Assembly (NCBI RefSeq): GCF_000336935.1
Contig: NZ_AOME01000050.1
Location: 30,607 to 94,606 of the forward strand
DNA: 64,000 nt
Direction: 5' to 3'
From: Halococcus salifodinae DSM 8989
GTDB lineage: Archaea > Halobacteriota > Halobacteria > Halobacteriales > Halococcaceae
In this document: positions 8,408 through 16,993 of the stretch, piece by piece
Position numbering within the stretch: the first letter of the stretch is position 1
Layout: each line of letters begins with the position of its first letter
Notes under the pieces: model-generated
Databases searched by the model: none
What the model saw: only the letters and a program-made list of their open reading frames with translations
What the model was told of the DNA's origin: nothing
Translations under genes and position numbers: made by a program

Positions 8408-10129
8408 TCACTCGTAAGATTCGTGGCTCGCGATCCGGACACGTGTCTGCCCGGCGACGGCGTACAGGTGCTTCCCGTTCCGGTCGAAGGTGACGTTCGC
8501 TACCGCCGCGCTCGTCCCCTTTTTCGGCAGCGGAACGGAGCCGAGCGTTTCGTTGTTCCGGCTGACGACGAGATCGAATCCCGTTTTCTGCGGCACGAGC
8601 GAGACGTTCTTTCCCGCGATGACCGGCTCCGCGGTTGCGGGTGCCGAGCGGTACGCGAGCTGTCGGCCCTCACCGGGTCCGTCGAGGAACACCTTGTAGG
8701 CGTGGCCGCCGCCGACGACCTGCCACCCGTTTCGTTTGGCGGCCACGGTTTCGGACCAGCCCAGTCCGCCGAGCTTGACCGCCGACCAGCCGTCGAACGC
8801 CAGCTCGCTGGATTGGATCGCGGTAGTCCAGACGTGGCGGTCCTCGCTCTCGACGATCACGCCGCTGGCTCGTACCTGGGTCGTCTCCCCGAACGCCGAG
8901 ATGTCGAACACCGACACCTTCCGGTTCGTGACGTTCTCGGCGTAGGTCACGGTGTAGTCCCGAACGGCGACATCGGCGTCGAGTCCCGGCTGGGGCCCGG
9001 CACCGGTCCCGGACGCGAACACTTCCTCGGCCGGCGTATCGACGGTCGTGAGGTTCACCGGAACGGCCGGCGCGGCGAGAACCGCAAGCGCGAGCACAAT
9101 AACGCCCGCCGAGGCTGCGCGGCGTCTGATGGTCCCGTTGCCACCGAAATCGCCGACGCGCTCGATAATTCCGAGGCGCGGCATGTCCGGCCGCGGGAGC
9201 GCCAGCCGATCGGGGGCGGCGACACTCGCCGCGACGACGAGTGCGAGCCCGAAGACGAGCACCGCGCCGATCGCCCGGAAGAGCACGTACTCGCCGTTGC
9301 CACGGAACCAGTAGACCGCCCAGAGTGACTGCCCCACCGCAAACAGGAGGGTGCCAAGCCAGAGCCGACTCGCGGTGGGCCGGACGTCCCGATGGCGACA
9401 GAGCGCGACCCCGATCAGGACTCCAATGAGGAGGCCAATGGCGTGAGCCTGGATCGCGATCCCGGCCCACCACGGCGTTCCGAACGAGGGTTCGGCGTTC
9501 GCCTGCACCACCGGGTTCCGCATGGCGCGATACACGAGCTGAACGACGCCGCCGGCCGAGAGCGCGATCACCGTCGTCACCGGATAGCGCACCAGCGCGA
9601 CCCCGGCGAACGCGAACACCACGCCCGAGAAGCCGATCACCGGCCCGATCGAGAACACACTGACCAGCAGTCCGACGACGATCGCTCCGGCGGGGATGGC
9701 GAGCGCACGAGCGTAGGGGTTGGTCCGGAGCGAGGAAAACGTCGCCGTACCGCGCTCGGTGGGGTAGTGTCCCCACGCGTACTCGACGATAACGCCGAAC
9801 GTGCAAACGCCGACGAGGTTGCCGACGAGATGGGATGGACCGACGTGGGCGAACGACGCGACGCCCATCCCGAGGGGGTAGAGATACGACCACGCCCGGA
9901 ACGGGACGACGACCGGCCAGTACCAGTTCGCCAGTCCGTTCTGGACGAACAGATACACCCAGAGCAGTCCTGCCACCGTGAGGAGCGTCCCCCACGGAAC
10001 GCCAGCCAGAAAGCGCGCGCGGAGCGCCGGCCCCCATTTCCCGCGCCCGTCGAGACGATAGACGGCCCCCAGCGAGATCGCGGCCGCGAGGAGCACCGCG
10101 ATCCGTGCGAGTGTCTGCCACGGGGCCAT
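8408..10129 (-). CDS. Rhomboid-family intramembrane serine protease with large C-terminal domain
   Basis: A 573-residue membrane protein. The N-terminal 300 residues hold at least six transmembrane helices with the rhomboid catalytic dyad: S168 in the GFSG motif and H229 in IQAHAIGLLIG. The HVGPSHLVGN motif (H95, H100, N104) supplies the oxyanion side. A further helix near 340-358 leads into about 215 C-terminal residues that look like an extracytoplasmic beta-rich domain (YTVTYAENVTNRKVSV). Rhomboids cleave other membrane proteins inside the bilayer. The long soluble tail is unusual and may bind substrate. Confidence 0.9.
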   Translation of the reverse strand: MAPWQTLARIAVLLAAAISLGAVYRLDGRGKWGPALRARFLAGVPWGTLLTVAGLLWVYLFVQNGLANWYWPVVVPFRAWSYLYPLGMGVASFAHVGPSHLVGNLVGVCTFGVIVEYAWGHYPTERGTATFSSLRTNPYARALAIPAGAIVVGLLVSVFSIGPVIGFSGVVFAFAGVALVRYPVTTVIALSAGGVVQLVYRAMRNPVVQANAEPSFGTPWWAGIAIQAHAIGLLIGVLIGVALCRHRDVRPTASRLWLGTLLFAVGQSLWAVYWFRGNGEYVLFRAIGAVLVFGLALVVAASVAAPDRLALPRPDMPRLGIIERVGDFGGNGTIRRRAASAGVIVLALAVLAAPAVPVNLTTVDTPAEEVFASGTGAGPQPGLDADVAVRDYTVTYAENVTNRKVSVFDISAFGETTQVRASGVIVESEDRHVWTTAIQSSELAFDGWSAVKLGGLGWSETVAAKRNGWQVVGGGHAYKVFLDGPGEGRQLAYRSAPATAEPVIAGKNVSLVPQKTGFDLVVSRNNETLGSVPLPKKGTSAAVANVTFDRNGKHLYAVAGQTRVRIASHESYE

Positions 10130-10249
10130 GACGACTCGAAGGACTGCGACGGTTTCACTCTGTCGCGTGCATATGTCGGACGATCGGTCCGATCACGGTC
10201 CGCCAGTCGTCAGTCGTCAGGTTGAAGCGCGCGACGCCGAAGAGAAGGT

Positions 10250-10531
10250 ATGGATCTACGGGTCATCGAGAGCGAGGACGACGAGCTGTCGATCGAGATC
10301 GAAGGCGAGGATCACACGTTCATGAACGTACTCAAGGGCGCGTTGCTCGAAACGTCGGGTGTCATCGCCGCCACGTACGACGTGAACCCCGAGCAGTCGG
10401 GCGGCCAGACCGATCCCATTCTCACGATCCGGACCGAGACCGGCACCGAGCCGCTCGACGCGCTCGAAACCGGGGCCGATCGAGTCAGCGAGATGACGAC
10501 GACGTTCCGCGACGCGTTCCAGGCGGCCTGA
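10250..10531 (+). CDS. rpoL: DNA-directed RNA polymerase subunit Rpo11 (L)
   Basis: A 93-residue subunit equivalent to eukaryotic Rpb11, which dimerises with subunit D as the assembly platform of RNA polymerase. Typical features are the short N-terminal strand MDLRVIE, the motif [16 protein letters not shown], the YDVNP loop and the LTIRTETG strand, followed by one long helix. Length matches the family. It is a single gene with a short leader, facing a small membrane-protein gene. Confidence 0.95.
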   Translation: MDLRVIESEDDELSIEIEGEDHTFMNVLKGALLETSGVIAATYDVNPEQSGGQTDPILTIRTETGTEPLDALETGADRVSEMTTTFRDAFQAA

Positions 10532-10556
10532 GACGGCGACTGCCTGCGGCGGCGAG

Positions 10557-10802
10557 TCAGTTCGCCGGCTGGCGCTTCGCTCGCAGCAGATCGATCGCGT
10601 CGCTCGCGAGGATATACCCGATGACGAGCAGCAGGCAGCCGAGTGCCGTCATCCAGACACCGACGATGCCGACGCTCGTATCGAGCGTCTGGAGGCCGTT
10701 CAGTTCGACCACGACACCGAGGGCGGCCGCACACACCGCACCGATCGCACGGACGGCAGCCGCACCGAACTCCGTTCCGAGTTCTAAAAGCGTCTCCTTC
10801 AT
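10557..10802 (-). CDS. Small two-helix membrane protein
   Basis: An 81-residue frame from the ATG at 10802 (MKETLLELGTEFG). It has two hydrophobic segments, about residues 18-33 and 42-66, and a basic C-terminus (LLRAKRQPAN), which suggests the C-terminus is cytoplasmic. A longer reading to 11030 passes through sequence antisense to the next gene and was rejected. Function is unknown. It is convergent with rpoL and divergent from the next small membrane protein. Confidence 0.6.
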   Translation of the reverse strand: MKETLLELGTEFGAAAVRAIGAVCAAALGVVVELNGLQTLDTSVGIVGVWMTALGCLLLVIGYILASDAIDLLRAKRQPAN

Positions 10803-10892
10803 CGACGCCGCTACTCGTCGTGGCCCGAAAGCAGTTGCGTTTCGAGCGGCCGAATCGAAACCGGTTTGATCGTCACCCGCTCGAACCACGTT

Positions 10893-11120
10893 ATGGGTCG
10901 ATACGGCGATCTGAACCACGAACGACTGACGAAATACGGCTTCGCACTGGGCGTCGCGCTGTTCGTTCTCGGAGCTGCTGGCTCCGCGTTCGGCCCTGCG
11001 GTGGCCGGACCGCTTCCCGGCTGGGAGCAAACCCTGCTTTTCGATAGCGAGGTGGCCGGTATTCTCGTCGCCTTTGTCTCGGTGTTCGGCTTCGGGATCG
11101 TCCTCCCGCTGACCGAGTGA
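10893..11120 (+). CDS. Small two-helix membrane protein, haloarchaeal
   Basis: A 75-residue protein starting MGRYGDLNHERLTKYGF. Two hydrophobic segments (about residues 16-33 and 53-72) flank a loop containing PLPGWEQTLLFDSE. The charged, conserved-looking N-terminus and even codon use suggest a real gene of a haloarchaeal family. No function is known to me. A start 27 nt upstream is possible but adds unrelated residues. Confidence 0.65.
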   Translation: MGRYGDLNHERLTKYGFALGVALFVLGAAGSAFGPAVAGPLPGWEQTLLFDSEVAGILVAFVSVFGFGIVLPLTE

Positions 11121-11158
11121 GCTGCTGGACGGACATCCGAGTGAGGGGGTCGCACTGA

Positions 11159-11355
11159 GTTATAGGGGCTCTCACATCACAGGGTGCCGACCTGTTGGAG
11201 TCGCCGTGTGAGAGACATGACGCGTATCTCGCAGATCAGTTCGAGATCTTCGCTGACAACTATGACCATGGATTTCAGGATGTTCTGGAAAGCGTCAAAG
11301 TTCCTGCTTCAAATCCTATTGTGACACAGAATCGAGGAACTTCATCAGCAGCTCA
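11159..11355 (+). pseudogene. Possible gene remnant of unknown family
   Basis: In a long gap, one plus-strand frame without a start codon reads with protein-like composition: LLESPCERHDAYLADQF followed by EIFADNYDHGFQDVLESVK. The acidic, helical look is like a genuine haloarchaeal protein, but the frame opens just after a stop codon and closes quickly. It could be a fragment left by deletion. I do not recognise the family, and its right end overlaps the opposite-strand hydrolase remnant. Confidence 0.3.
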
Positions 11356-11760
11356 TTGAAATACTCTGGATCGTCGTCGTTTGCGTTGTGCCCCGCGTTT
11401 GGAATCACTCCGTATCGGCAGTTTTTGGTTCTCGCTCAGCCCACGAAGGGGCATCCCGAGCTACTGTTCCCGTTCGGTCGCTGTCTCCATGCGTTAGTAG
11501 GAGTGGTTTTTCAATGACGTAGCCTGGTTCTGAATGAAGCGCATTCGCGACCGCCTTCCACACCGTTATGAACTCTTGTTTCGAAAGCTGACTTGTCGCA
11601 CGATAGGCTACCGCTTCGCACGCTCGGTCTCTGTCGTACGCTCGGCGATGACTTCCTTGAGGTGGTGATACGGCCAGATTTTGAACAGATAGGGTGAGAG
11701 TCCGAGAGCGAGAGGCTCCAGCCGTGGCGGAATACTCGTGATATCCGTCGCTCCGATCAT
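11316..11760 (-). pseudogene. Decayed alpha/beta hydrolase (C-terminal half)
   Basis: Reading leftwards from 11760, a frame gives MIGATDITSIPPRLEP and LSPYLFKIWPYHHLKEVIAE and ends at a stop after TERAKR (11608). Past that stop the same frame continues as coding-like sequence (QEFITVWKAVANALHSEP, then PLLLTHGDSD). After one frameshift it ends NAGHNANDDDPEYFNELLMKFLD, the classic C-terminal His region of alpha/beta hydrolases. The N-terminal half with the nucleophile is missing. At least one nonsense change and one frameshift make it a pseudogene. It lies beside hisF. Confidence 0.7.
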
Positions 11761-11780
11761 CGCTCGACGAGCCGCGGCCC

Positions 11781-12593
11781 TCACAGCCGCACCGGAACGC
11801 TGCGGTCGGCGAGATACTCCTTTACCTCCCGGATCGAGTATTCGTCGAAGTGGAAGATCGACGCGGCGAGCGCCGCGTCCGCGCCCGCGTCCGTGAACAC
11901 CTCGTGGGCGTCCGCGGGACCGCCACAGCCCGACGAGGCGATGACCGGCGTCGAGACCGCCTCGCAGACCGCCCGCGTCAGTGGGATGTCGTAGCCGTCC
12001 TTCGTCCCGTCGGCGTCGATCGAGTTGACGAACAGCTCGCCCGCACCGCGGGATTCGGCCTCGCGCACCCACTCGACGACGTCCCGGCCCGTGCCCTCGC
12101 GCCCGCCTTTCACCGTGCATTCGAACCAGCAGGACTCGCCGTCGACAGTGAAGAAGTGCTCGCCGGCCTCGTCGTACCGCCGGCGCGCGTCGACCGAGAT
12201 CACGATGCACTGGCTGCCGAAAGCTGTCGCACCCTCGGTGATGAGATCGGGATTCTGGAGCGCGGCGGTGTTGATCGAGACCTTGTCAGCCCCGGCTCGG
12301 AGCGTCTCCCGGATGTCCTCGCGGGTGCGAATCCCGCCACCGACAGTCAGGGGAATGAACACCTCGTCGGCCACGCTCGACACCACGTCGAGCATCGTCT
12401 CGCGGCCGTCGGCCGAGGCGGTGATGTCGAGGAACACGAACTCGTCCGCGCCGGCCTCGTTGTACCGCCGCGCCATTTCGACCGGATCGCCGGTGTGTTC
12501 GAGGTCCTCGAAGTTCACACCGGTGTAGACCGCCGGCTCGCCGTCCTCGTCGAGATCGACATCGATACAGGGAATGATGCGCTTTGTCAGCAT
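11781..12593 (-). CDS. hisF: Imidazole glycerol phosphate synthase cyclase subunit HisF
   Basis: Cyclase subunit of the HisFH complex. It uses ammonia delivered by HisH to convert PRFAR into imidazole glycerol phosphate and AICAR in histidine synthesis. The 270-residue TIM barrel begins [13 protein letters not shown], with catalytic D11 and D135 (VISVDARRR). The phosphate-binding loops TVGGGIR and SGCGG are present. A short acidic insertion (DEDGEP) near the start is usual in haloarchaea. The AICAR it releases feeds the purine route, for which the PurN-PurH fusion lies 38 kb away in this window. Confidence 0.96.
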   Translation of the reverse strand: MLTKRIIPCIDVDLDEDGEPAVYTGVNFEDLEHTGDPVEMARRYNEAGADEFVFLDITASADGRETMLDVVSSVADEVFIPLTVGGGIRTREDIRETLRAGADKVSINTAALQNPDLITEGATAFGSQCIVISVDARRRYDEAGEHFFTVDGESCWFECTVKGGREGTGRDVVEWVREAESRGAGELFVNSIDADGTKDGYDIPLTRAVCEAVSTPVIASSGCGGPADAHEVFTDAGADAALAASIFHFDEYSIREVKEYLADRSVPVRL

Positions 12594-12676
12594 CCGATAC
12601 CCGCTCTCGGACGGGCCGGGTGTTGACGGTTTCGACTGACTCGCTCGGTGACTTGGCCGACGATCATCGGTGTGAT

Positions 12677-12684
12677 TTTAATAG
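12677..12684 (+). promoter_or_regulatory. TATA element of the 12705 gene
   Basis: ttttaata stands out in GC-rich DNA, centred about 25 nt before the ATG at 12705, fitting a leaderless start there. Confidence 0.6.
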
Positions 12685-12704
12685 CGCGGCTCCGTCGAGT
12701 CGGT

Positions 12705-12986
12705 ATGAGCGACAACGACGACGCACCCACCGAACCTCGCGAGTCCGAACTCGGCCAGGAACAGGCGACCGACACCGAAGACGAAACGATGGCCGAGAGC
12801 GAGCGCGAGGAGCGCGATTCCCATCCCGACGCGACGGGCGACGGCACCCACGGCAGCGTCGAGCCGGTTGCGACCCGTGAAACCGCCCCGATGAGTGCGT
12901 TCACCGCCCGTCAGGTCGGTATCGGGGCCGTCGTGCTCGTCGTCGGCTTGGTCGTCACGTTCGCGATCCCGCTCGCGCTGGTCTGA
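12705..12986 (+). CDS. Small acidic single-pass membrane protein
   Basis: A 93-residue protein starting MSDNDDAPTEPRE. The first 68 residues are very acidic and disordered-looking (Glu, Asp, Thr, Ser-rich). Residues about 70-92 form one transmembrane helix (GIGAVVLVVGLVVTFAIPL) at the extreme C-terminus, so it is a tail-anchored protein with a cytoplasmic N-terminus. A well-placed TATA element sets the start. Function is unknown. It is divergent from hisF. Confidence 0.7.
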   Translation: MSDNDDAPTEPRESELGQEQATDTEDETMAESEREERDSHPDATGDGTHGSVEPVATRETAPMSAFTARQVGIGAVVLVVGLVVTFAIPLALV

Positions 12987-13080
12987 CGTCGAAACGCTTC
13001 TTTTCCCAGGCGGTGGCTATACACTACGAAACGGTCGAGAACGGCTGTAAAACGAGTTCGGATCACCCACCGAGTGGCGT

Positions 13081-13908
13081 TCAGTCGTCGGTCGCGAGCA
13101 TGTCCTGGGCGACGTCCGCGAGTTCGTCGATATCGGCCGCTTGGAGCCGTTCGTTGCCGAGCAGCAGGCGGAGCCGCGGTCGACCCACATCGATCGGAAC
13201 CTTCGTGGTGTCGATCAGCCCTTCGTCTTCGAGCCTGGTCTTCGTCCGGGAGAAGGTAGCCTTGCTCGCGACGCCGGTGTCCTCGCCCCATCGGCTGATG
13301 TCGTAGAGCTGGAGTTCGTGTTTCGCCGCGATCAGCAGGCTGATAGTCACCTCGTCGAGCCCGTCGCCGTTGCCGCGAGCGGCGTCGAGCGAGTCGAGCA
13401 CGCGCCCGAAGTCCGCATCGACCTCGTCGCTGAACGTCTCGGCGAGCGTCTCGTGAACCCGCGAGATCGGTGGTGTCCGGAGCGAGAACGGTTCGGCCTC
13501 CTCGAACGCCGCCGCGTGTTTCTCCCGCGCGCTCCCAACGAAGTCGTCTTCGACGGTTCCGAGTCCCGCGACCAGCTCGCCGGCGGCCACGAGCGTGACC
13601 ACCGTCTCGTCGGTCACGATCAGCGAGTTCATCCCGGTGGATTCGGTCGTTCGCAGCGAGAGCGTCTCGTCGGCGATGAGATCCGCGGTGATGCTAGCAA
13701 CGATGAAATCCTCCATGACGCTCTTGAGTGTGGCCTCGACCGCGAGCAACCGAACCGTCGGCGGATCGTCGAGTTCGTCCAGCGTGTCGACGAGTTTCTC
13801 GACAGCACCTGCCGAGGGGAAGACCACGAACACCTCACCGGACGCCTCCGAGAGGACGGTACGATAGATCTCCGCATAGTCCATCTCGACACTCTTCAGT
13901 GATTTCAT
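13081..13908 (-). CDS. tbsP: TbsP-like transcriptional regulator
   Basis: A 275-residue protein from the ATG at 13908 (MKSLKSVEMDYAEIYR). The N-terminal 170 residues look like an effector or dimerisation domain (GEVFVVFPSAGAVEKL, SLIVTDETVVTLVAAGELV). A C-terminal winged helix-turn-helix follows (LYDISRWGEDTGVASKATF, SRTKTRLEDEGLIDTTKV). This matches the haloarchaeal DUF5821/TbsP family, one member of which works with TrmB on the gluconeogenic gapII promoter. Family assignment is from memory. A target in sugar metabolism is plausible given the sugar genes further right, but it is not adjacent to them. Confidence 0.7.
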   Translation of the reverse strand: MKSLKSVEMDYAEIYRTVLSEASGEVFVVFPSAGAVEKLVDTLDELDDPPTVRLLAVEATLKSVMEDFIVASITADLIADETLSLRTTESTGMNSLIVTDETVVTLVAAGELVAGLGTVEDDFVGSAREKHAAAFEEAEPFSLRTPPISRVHETLAETFSDEVDADFGRVLDSLDAARGNGDGLDEVTISLLIAAKHELQLYDISRWGEDTGVASKATFSRTKTRLEDEGLIDTTKVPIDVGRPRLRLLLGNERLQAADIDELADVAQDMLATDD

Positions 13909-13933
13909 TGTACGTGAACCAAGGCACTCGCAG

Positions 13934-13940
13934 TATTTAA
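13934..13940 (-). promoter_or_regulatory. TATA element of the TbsP-like gene
   Basis: On the minus strand ttaaata lies 26-32 nt before the ATG at 13908, with purine-rich bases upstream (gtgaaa) as in a BRE. It supports a leaderless mRNA starting at 13908. Confidence 0.55.
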
Positions 13941-14070
13941 TTTCACTGGCTTTGGACGCCCGAAACACCAAAAATCGAACGGCTCCGGTGACTTATCGGA
14001 AAACCAACAATTTTTGGATCGGTAACGACGATCGACCGCCTCCAAAACCGATCCGTACGATACGCCGGAG

Positions 14071-14439
14071 TTACAGGAGCGCCCCGAGCACGGCACCGGT
14101 GAGCAAGGAGAGAGCCAACACGCCGCTGGCGGTCGCGAGCGGCACCCGGCTACTGCGGACAGCGCGAGCGCCCCGGCGGGTGTCGGTTTCTGTCGAGAGC
14201 AGGAAGACGACGCCAGCGGTGGCGAACGCCAGCCCGATGACGAGTCCCCAGAGGAAGGTGAGCGCGGAGGCGTCGGCGATGGCGATCGCGACCATCCGGC
14301 TGAGGACGAACCCGGTGCCGGCGATGATCGGTGCGCTCCCGACGACGTTGGCTCGGTCGACGTCCCCCTGTGCACTGGGGACGAGCTTGCCCAGTAGCGA
14401 CTGCCACGAGGATTGTAGTCGACGGCGACGACGCGACAT
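14071..14439 (-). CDS. Three-helix membrane protein of unknown function
   Basis: A 122-residue protein starting MSRRRRRLQSSWQSLLG. The basic N-terminus is followed by three hydrophobic segments: VVGSAPIIAGTGFVLSRMVA, ALTFLWGLVIGLAFATAG and the C-terminal ATASGVLALSLLTGAVLGAL. Between the second and third helices lies a basic loop (TRRGARAVRSSR), so the N-terminus and that loop are probably cytoplasmic. An ATG at 14484 is also in frame, but a TATA element at 14464-14471 points to 14439. No family recognised. Confidence 0.6.
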   Translation of the reverse strand: MSRRRRRLQSSWQSLLGKLVPSAQGDVDRANVVGSAPIIAGTGFVLSRMVAIAIADASALTFLWGLVIGLAFATAGVVFLLSTETDTRRGARAVRSSRVPLATASGVLALSLLTGAVLGALL

Positions 14440-14463
14440 ATCTCCCTCGTCTGGCGGCCTCCG

Positions 14464-14471
14464 GTATAATT
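14464..14471 (-). promoter_or_regulatory. TATA element of the 14439 gene
   Basis: On the minus strand gaattata is centred about 28 nt before the ATG at 14439. A second A/T-rich run (aaatatata, about 14490-14500) lies further upstream. Both favour the shorter start. Confidence 0.45.
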
Positions 14472-14548
14472 CTTTGTCAGACATATTTCTATATATTTAC
14501 GTTTCTGAAGCCGGCACGCCCCGGTGGTTCCCAGTCGCTATCGTCTGC

Positions 14549-15652
14549 TTAGTCGAGCGGATCCTCGAGATCGCCGGTGATCGCTTCGAACGCGTCGGTC
14601 GCGGTCACGAGCCCGACCACCGACTCGTCGTCGGGGTCGACCACCATCGCGACCTCCTGGTGTTCGGCCTGGAAGCGGTCGATGAGGTCGCTGACCGGGA
14701 GATCCGCGGGGACAGTCACCGACGGGGTGGCGACGGATGCGATGTCGACCTCGCCATCCCGGAGGGCGTCGACGTTCGTGAGCACCTCCGGTGTGTAGAC
14801 GACGCCCACGAACTCCTCCAAGGATTCGCCGACCAGCGGGAATCGGGTGTGCTGGCGTTTGGTCATGAGCTCGAGGTTGGCCCCGATCGACTCTTCGGTC
14901 GAGAGCGCGACGATCCCCTCGCGCTCGACCATCACCTCCGCGACCGAGACGTCGCCGATTTCGAGTGCGTTGATCACCTCCTGTTCGCGCTCGTCGGAGA
15001 GCTCGCCCCGGCTCAGCAACGTCCCCATCCGGCTCCGGATCTCGCCCCGCGAGGCGGGACGCTCCGCGCCGTCTTCGCCCTCCTCCATCTCCTCTTCGGC
15101 CCACGAGCGTGAGATCTCGACGCCGAAGACACCCAGAATCGCCTTCGCCACCCAGTCGGCCAGCCGGATGATCGGGCCCAGCGCCCGCGTCCACCAGTAG
15201 AGCAGCGGCGCGCCGTATCGCGCGACGGTCTTCGTCCGCTCGATGCCGAGGTAGGTGGGGGCCTGCTCACCAACGATCACGTGGAGCAGGTTGATCACGA
15301 GCAGCGCGAGCGCGACCGAGAGGGCAGTGTGGCCGGCCTCGCCCCCGCCGCCGAGCAGGCTCCCGAGGCCGGCCGCGCGGACTGCCGGGTCGAGCACCGC
15401 CGCGAGTGCAGGTTCGGCCACGAAGCCGAGCCCTACGCTCGAGATCGTGATTCCGATCTGACACCCCGAAAGGTAGATCTCGAGCTGTTCAGTCATCTCC
15501 CACGCGCGCCGCAGACCACGGTGCTCCTGGAACTCGGCCTCGTCGAACTGCCGAACGCGGGTCATGGCGAACTCGGTAGTGACGAAAAATCCGTTCGAGA
15601 ACAGCAGCGTCAGCCCCGCGAACAACTGAAGCAACGTCGTGGACTCGACCAT
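14549..15652 (-). CDS. CNNM/HlyC-CorC-type membrane protein with CBS pair
   Basis: A 367-residue DUF21 (CNNM) protein. The N-terminal 190 residues form the membrane domain (LLQLFAGLTLLFSNGFFV, the conserved GCQIGITISSVGLGFVAEPA, and EQAPTYLGIERTK). A CBS-domain pair follows (EVMVEREGIVALSTEES and TATDAFEAITGDLEDPLD). Family members are linked to Mg2+ transport or other divalent-ion export, with CBS domains sensing adenine nucleotides. The start at 15652 (MVESTTLLQ) matches the length of its two paralogues at 39480-41686; the GTG at 15673 adds seven residues. The exact substrate is unknown. Confidence 0.88.
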   Translation of the reverse strand: MVESTTLLQLFAGLTLLFSNGFFVTTEFAMTRVRQFDEAEFQEHRGLRRAWEMTEQLEIYLSGCQIGITISSVGLGFVAEPALAAVLDPAVRAAGLGSLLGGGGEAGHTALSVALALLVINLLHVIVGEQAPTYLGIERTKTVARYGAPLLYWWTRALGPIIRLADWVAKAILGVFGVEISRSWAEEEMEEGEDGAERPASRGEIRSRMGTLLSRGELSDEREQEVINALEIGDVSVAEVMVEREGIVALSTEESIGANLELMTKRQHTRFPLVGESLEEFVGVVYTPEVLTNVDALRDGEVDIASVATPSVTVPADLPVSDLIDRFQAEHQEVAMVVDPDDESVVGLVTATDAFEAITGDLEDPLD

Positions 15653-15723
15653 CTGCCACGCGTTCTCCGCCACGAGTGGTAAACACGGTGGTGTCGCAGT
15701 GAACGGTCGCCGCCGACCCGACC

Positions 15724-15731
15724 ATTTTTAT
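15724..15731 (+). promoter_or_regulatory. TATA-like element of the 15764 gene
   Basis: atttttat lies about 36 nt before the ATG at 15764, so the mRNA would carry a leader of roughly 10 nt. Confidence 0.4.
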
Positions 15732-15763
15732 CCAATGGGACCGCTTCACACACCAAGTCCTCC

Positions 15764-16402
15764 ATGCGATCCACGAAAGTTGCCGCGGTGCTCGTTGTCG
15801 CCCTCTGTGTGGCCGGGACGGCCGCCGCACTCCCGACGGAGTCCGTCCGATCACAGCAGCCTCAGCAGGCCCAACAGGGAGTTTCGAATCCGAACGCGAC
15901 CCTGGTGTTCTCCGAACAGACCACGAACGGGTCGGTGGTGCGACTCAACACGGCCACCCTCTCGCAGGGTGGGTTCGTCGCGATCCACGACACGAGCCTC
16001 ACTGCGAACAACAGCACCGTCGGTAGCGTCATCGCGGTCTCACAGCGACTCAGCCCCGGACCGCACCAGGACGTCGTCGTCCCGCTCTACGCGGTCGACG
16101 GACGGAACTTCAACGAGTCGCGACTCGCCGCAAACGGCACGCTGGTCGCGATGGCACATTTCGATTCGAACGACAACGGCGAGTTCGATTTCGTCGCCAC
16201 CAACGGGAGCACCGACGGCCCCTACGTCGAGGGAGTGCGGGCCGTGACCGACAACGCCTCGATCTCGGTCCGTCCGGCGGCGGACGACACGACGGATGGT
16301 GGAATCCTCGGTGGGGTGGGTCCCATCGCCGTCACTCTGGCGTTGGTCGTCGTCCTCGCACTCCTCGGCGGTGCGGCCGTCGTAGCGCGCCGGCGTCAGT
16401 GA
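15764..16402 (+). CDS. Exported DUF7282/BGTF-like surface protein
   Basis: A 212-residue secreted protein. A Sec-type signal peptide (MRSTKVAAVLVVALCVAGT) is followed by a single beta-rich domain with the haloarchaeal surface motif TLSQGGFVAIHDTSL, then SVIAVSQRLSPGPHQDVVV and DSNDNGEFDF. This is the DUF7282-type domain often found in S-layer-like proteins. A Thr/Asp/Gly linker leads to a C-terminal transmembrane helix (PIAVTLALVVVLALLGG) with a short basic tail (ARRRQ), so it is anchored with the domain outside. Several N-x-S/T sites (NNST, NGST, NES) could be glycosylated. Role unknown. Confidence 0.75.
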   Translation: MRSTKVAAVLVVALCVAGTAAALPTESVRSQQPQQAQQGVSNPNATLVFSEQTTNGSVVRLNTATLSQGGFVAIHDTSLTANNSTVGSVIAVSQRLSPGPHQDVVVPLYAVDGRNFNESRLAANGTLVAMAHFDSNDNGEFDFVATNGSTDGPYVEGVRAVTDNASISVRPAADDTTDGGILGGVGPIAVTLALVVVLALLGGAAVVARRRQ

Positions 16403-16432
16403 GATCGACTCCCGGTGGAGGACGAGAACGGG

Positions 16433-16993
16433 TTACTGCTCTGCGGCCCGCTCGCGCCACGTGACGACCCATCCACGCACCGCCGCAAGGCCGGGACGGC
16501 CGTCACGAACCCAGACCACGAATGCGACCGCGACGAGTGCGATCTGGAGGGCGAAAAACGGCGTGAACTCCACGCCCAGAACGCGCGCCACAAACCCGGC
16601 GCTGGTGTCGTACGGTGGCAGATCGAGCAGCGGCCAGCCGAGATACGCGAGATACTGGTAGTCGCCGGAGACGAAGGAGAGAACGCCGTCGGCGAACGGG
16701 TGCGAGAGGTAGCCCACCGCGAACGCGATACCGACCGTGGAGTGGTCGTGTCGGCGGGCGTACCACACCACGAGGCCACAGATCACGACGGCGGTGAGCA
16801 GCGAGTGTGTGAGCGACCGGCCGCTCGCCAGCACACCGAACGTCCACGCCAGCGGCTTGTCGACGAGATCGGGAAACTGCGTCCCGAACGCGACGGCGAG
16901 CGTCGCCACACTGCCAGGCACCCGGTCGAACTGCCATCGACTCAGTCCGGAGTACAACAGATAGCCGACGGCGAGATGTCCCCACGGCCACAT
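16433..16993 (-). CDS. DUF457 (YdjM-type) integral membrane protein
   Basis: A 186-residue membrane protein starting MWPWGHLAVGYLLYSG. It has about five transmembrane helices and the histidine/aspartate motifs of the family: the N-terminal WGHLAVGYL, FGTQFPDLVDKPLAW and SLTHSLL, then YLSHPFADGVLSF. These motifs gave the family its metal-dependent hydrolase label, although no reaction is established here. The ATG at 16993 was preferred to a GTG two codons upstream. It is convergent with the surface-protein gene. Confidence 0.75.
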   Translation of the reverse strand: MWPWGHLAVGYLLYSGLSRWQFDRVPGSVATLAVAFGTQFPDLVDKPLAWTFGVLASGRSLTHSLLTAVVICGLVVWYARRHDHSTVGIAFAVGYLSHPFADGVLSFVSGDYQYLAYLGWPLLDLPPYDTSAGFVARVLGVEFTPFFALQIALVAVAFVVWVRDGRPGLAAVRGWVVTWRERAAEQ

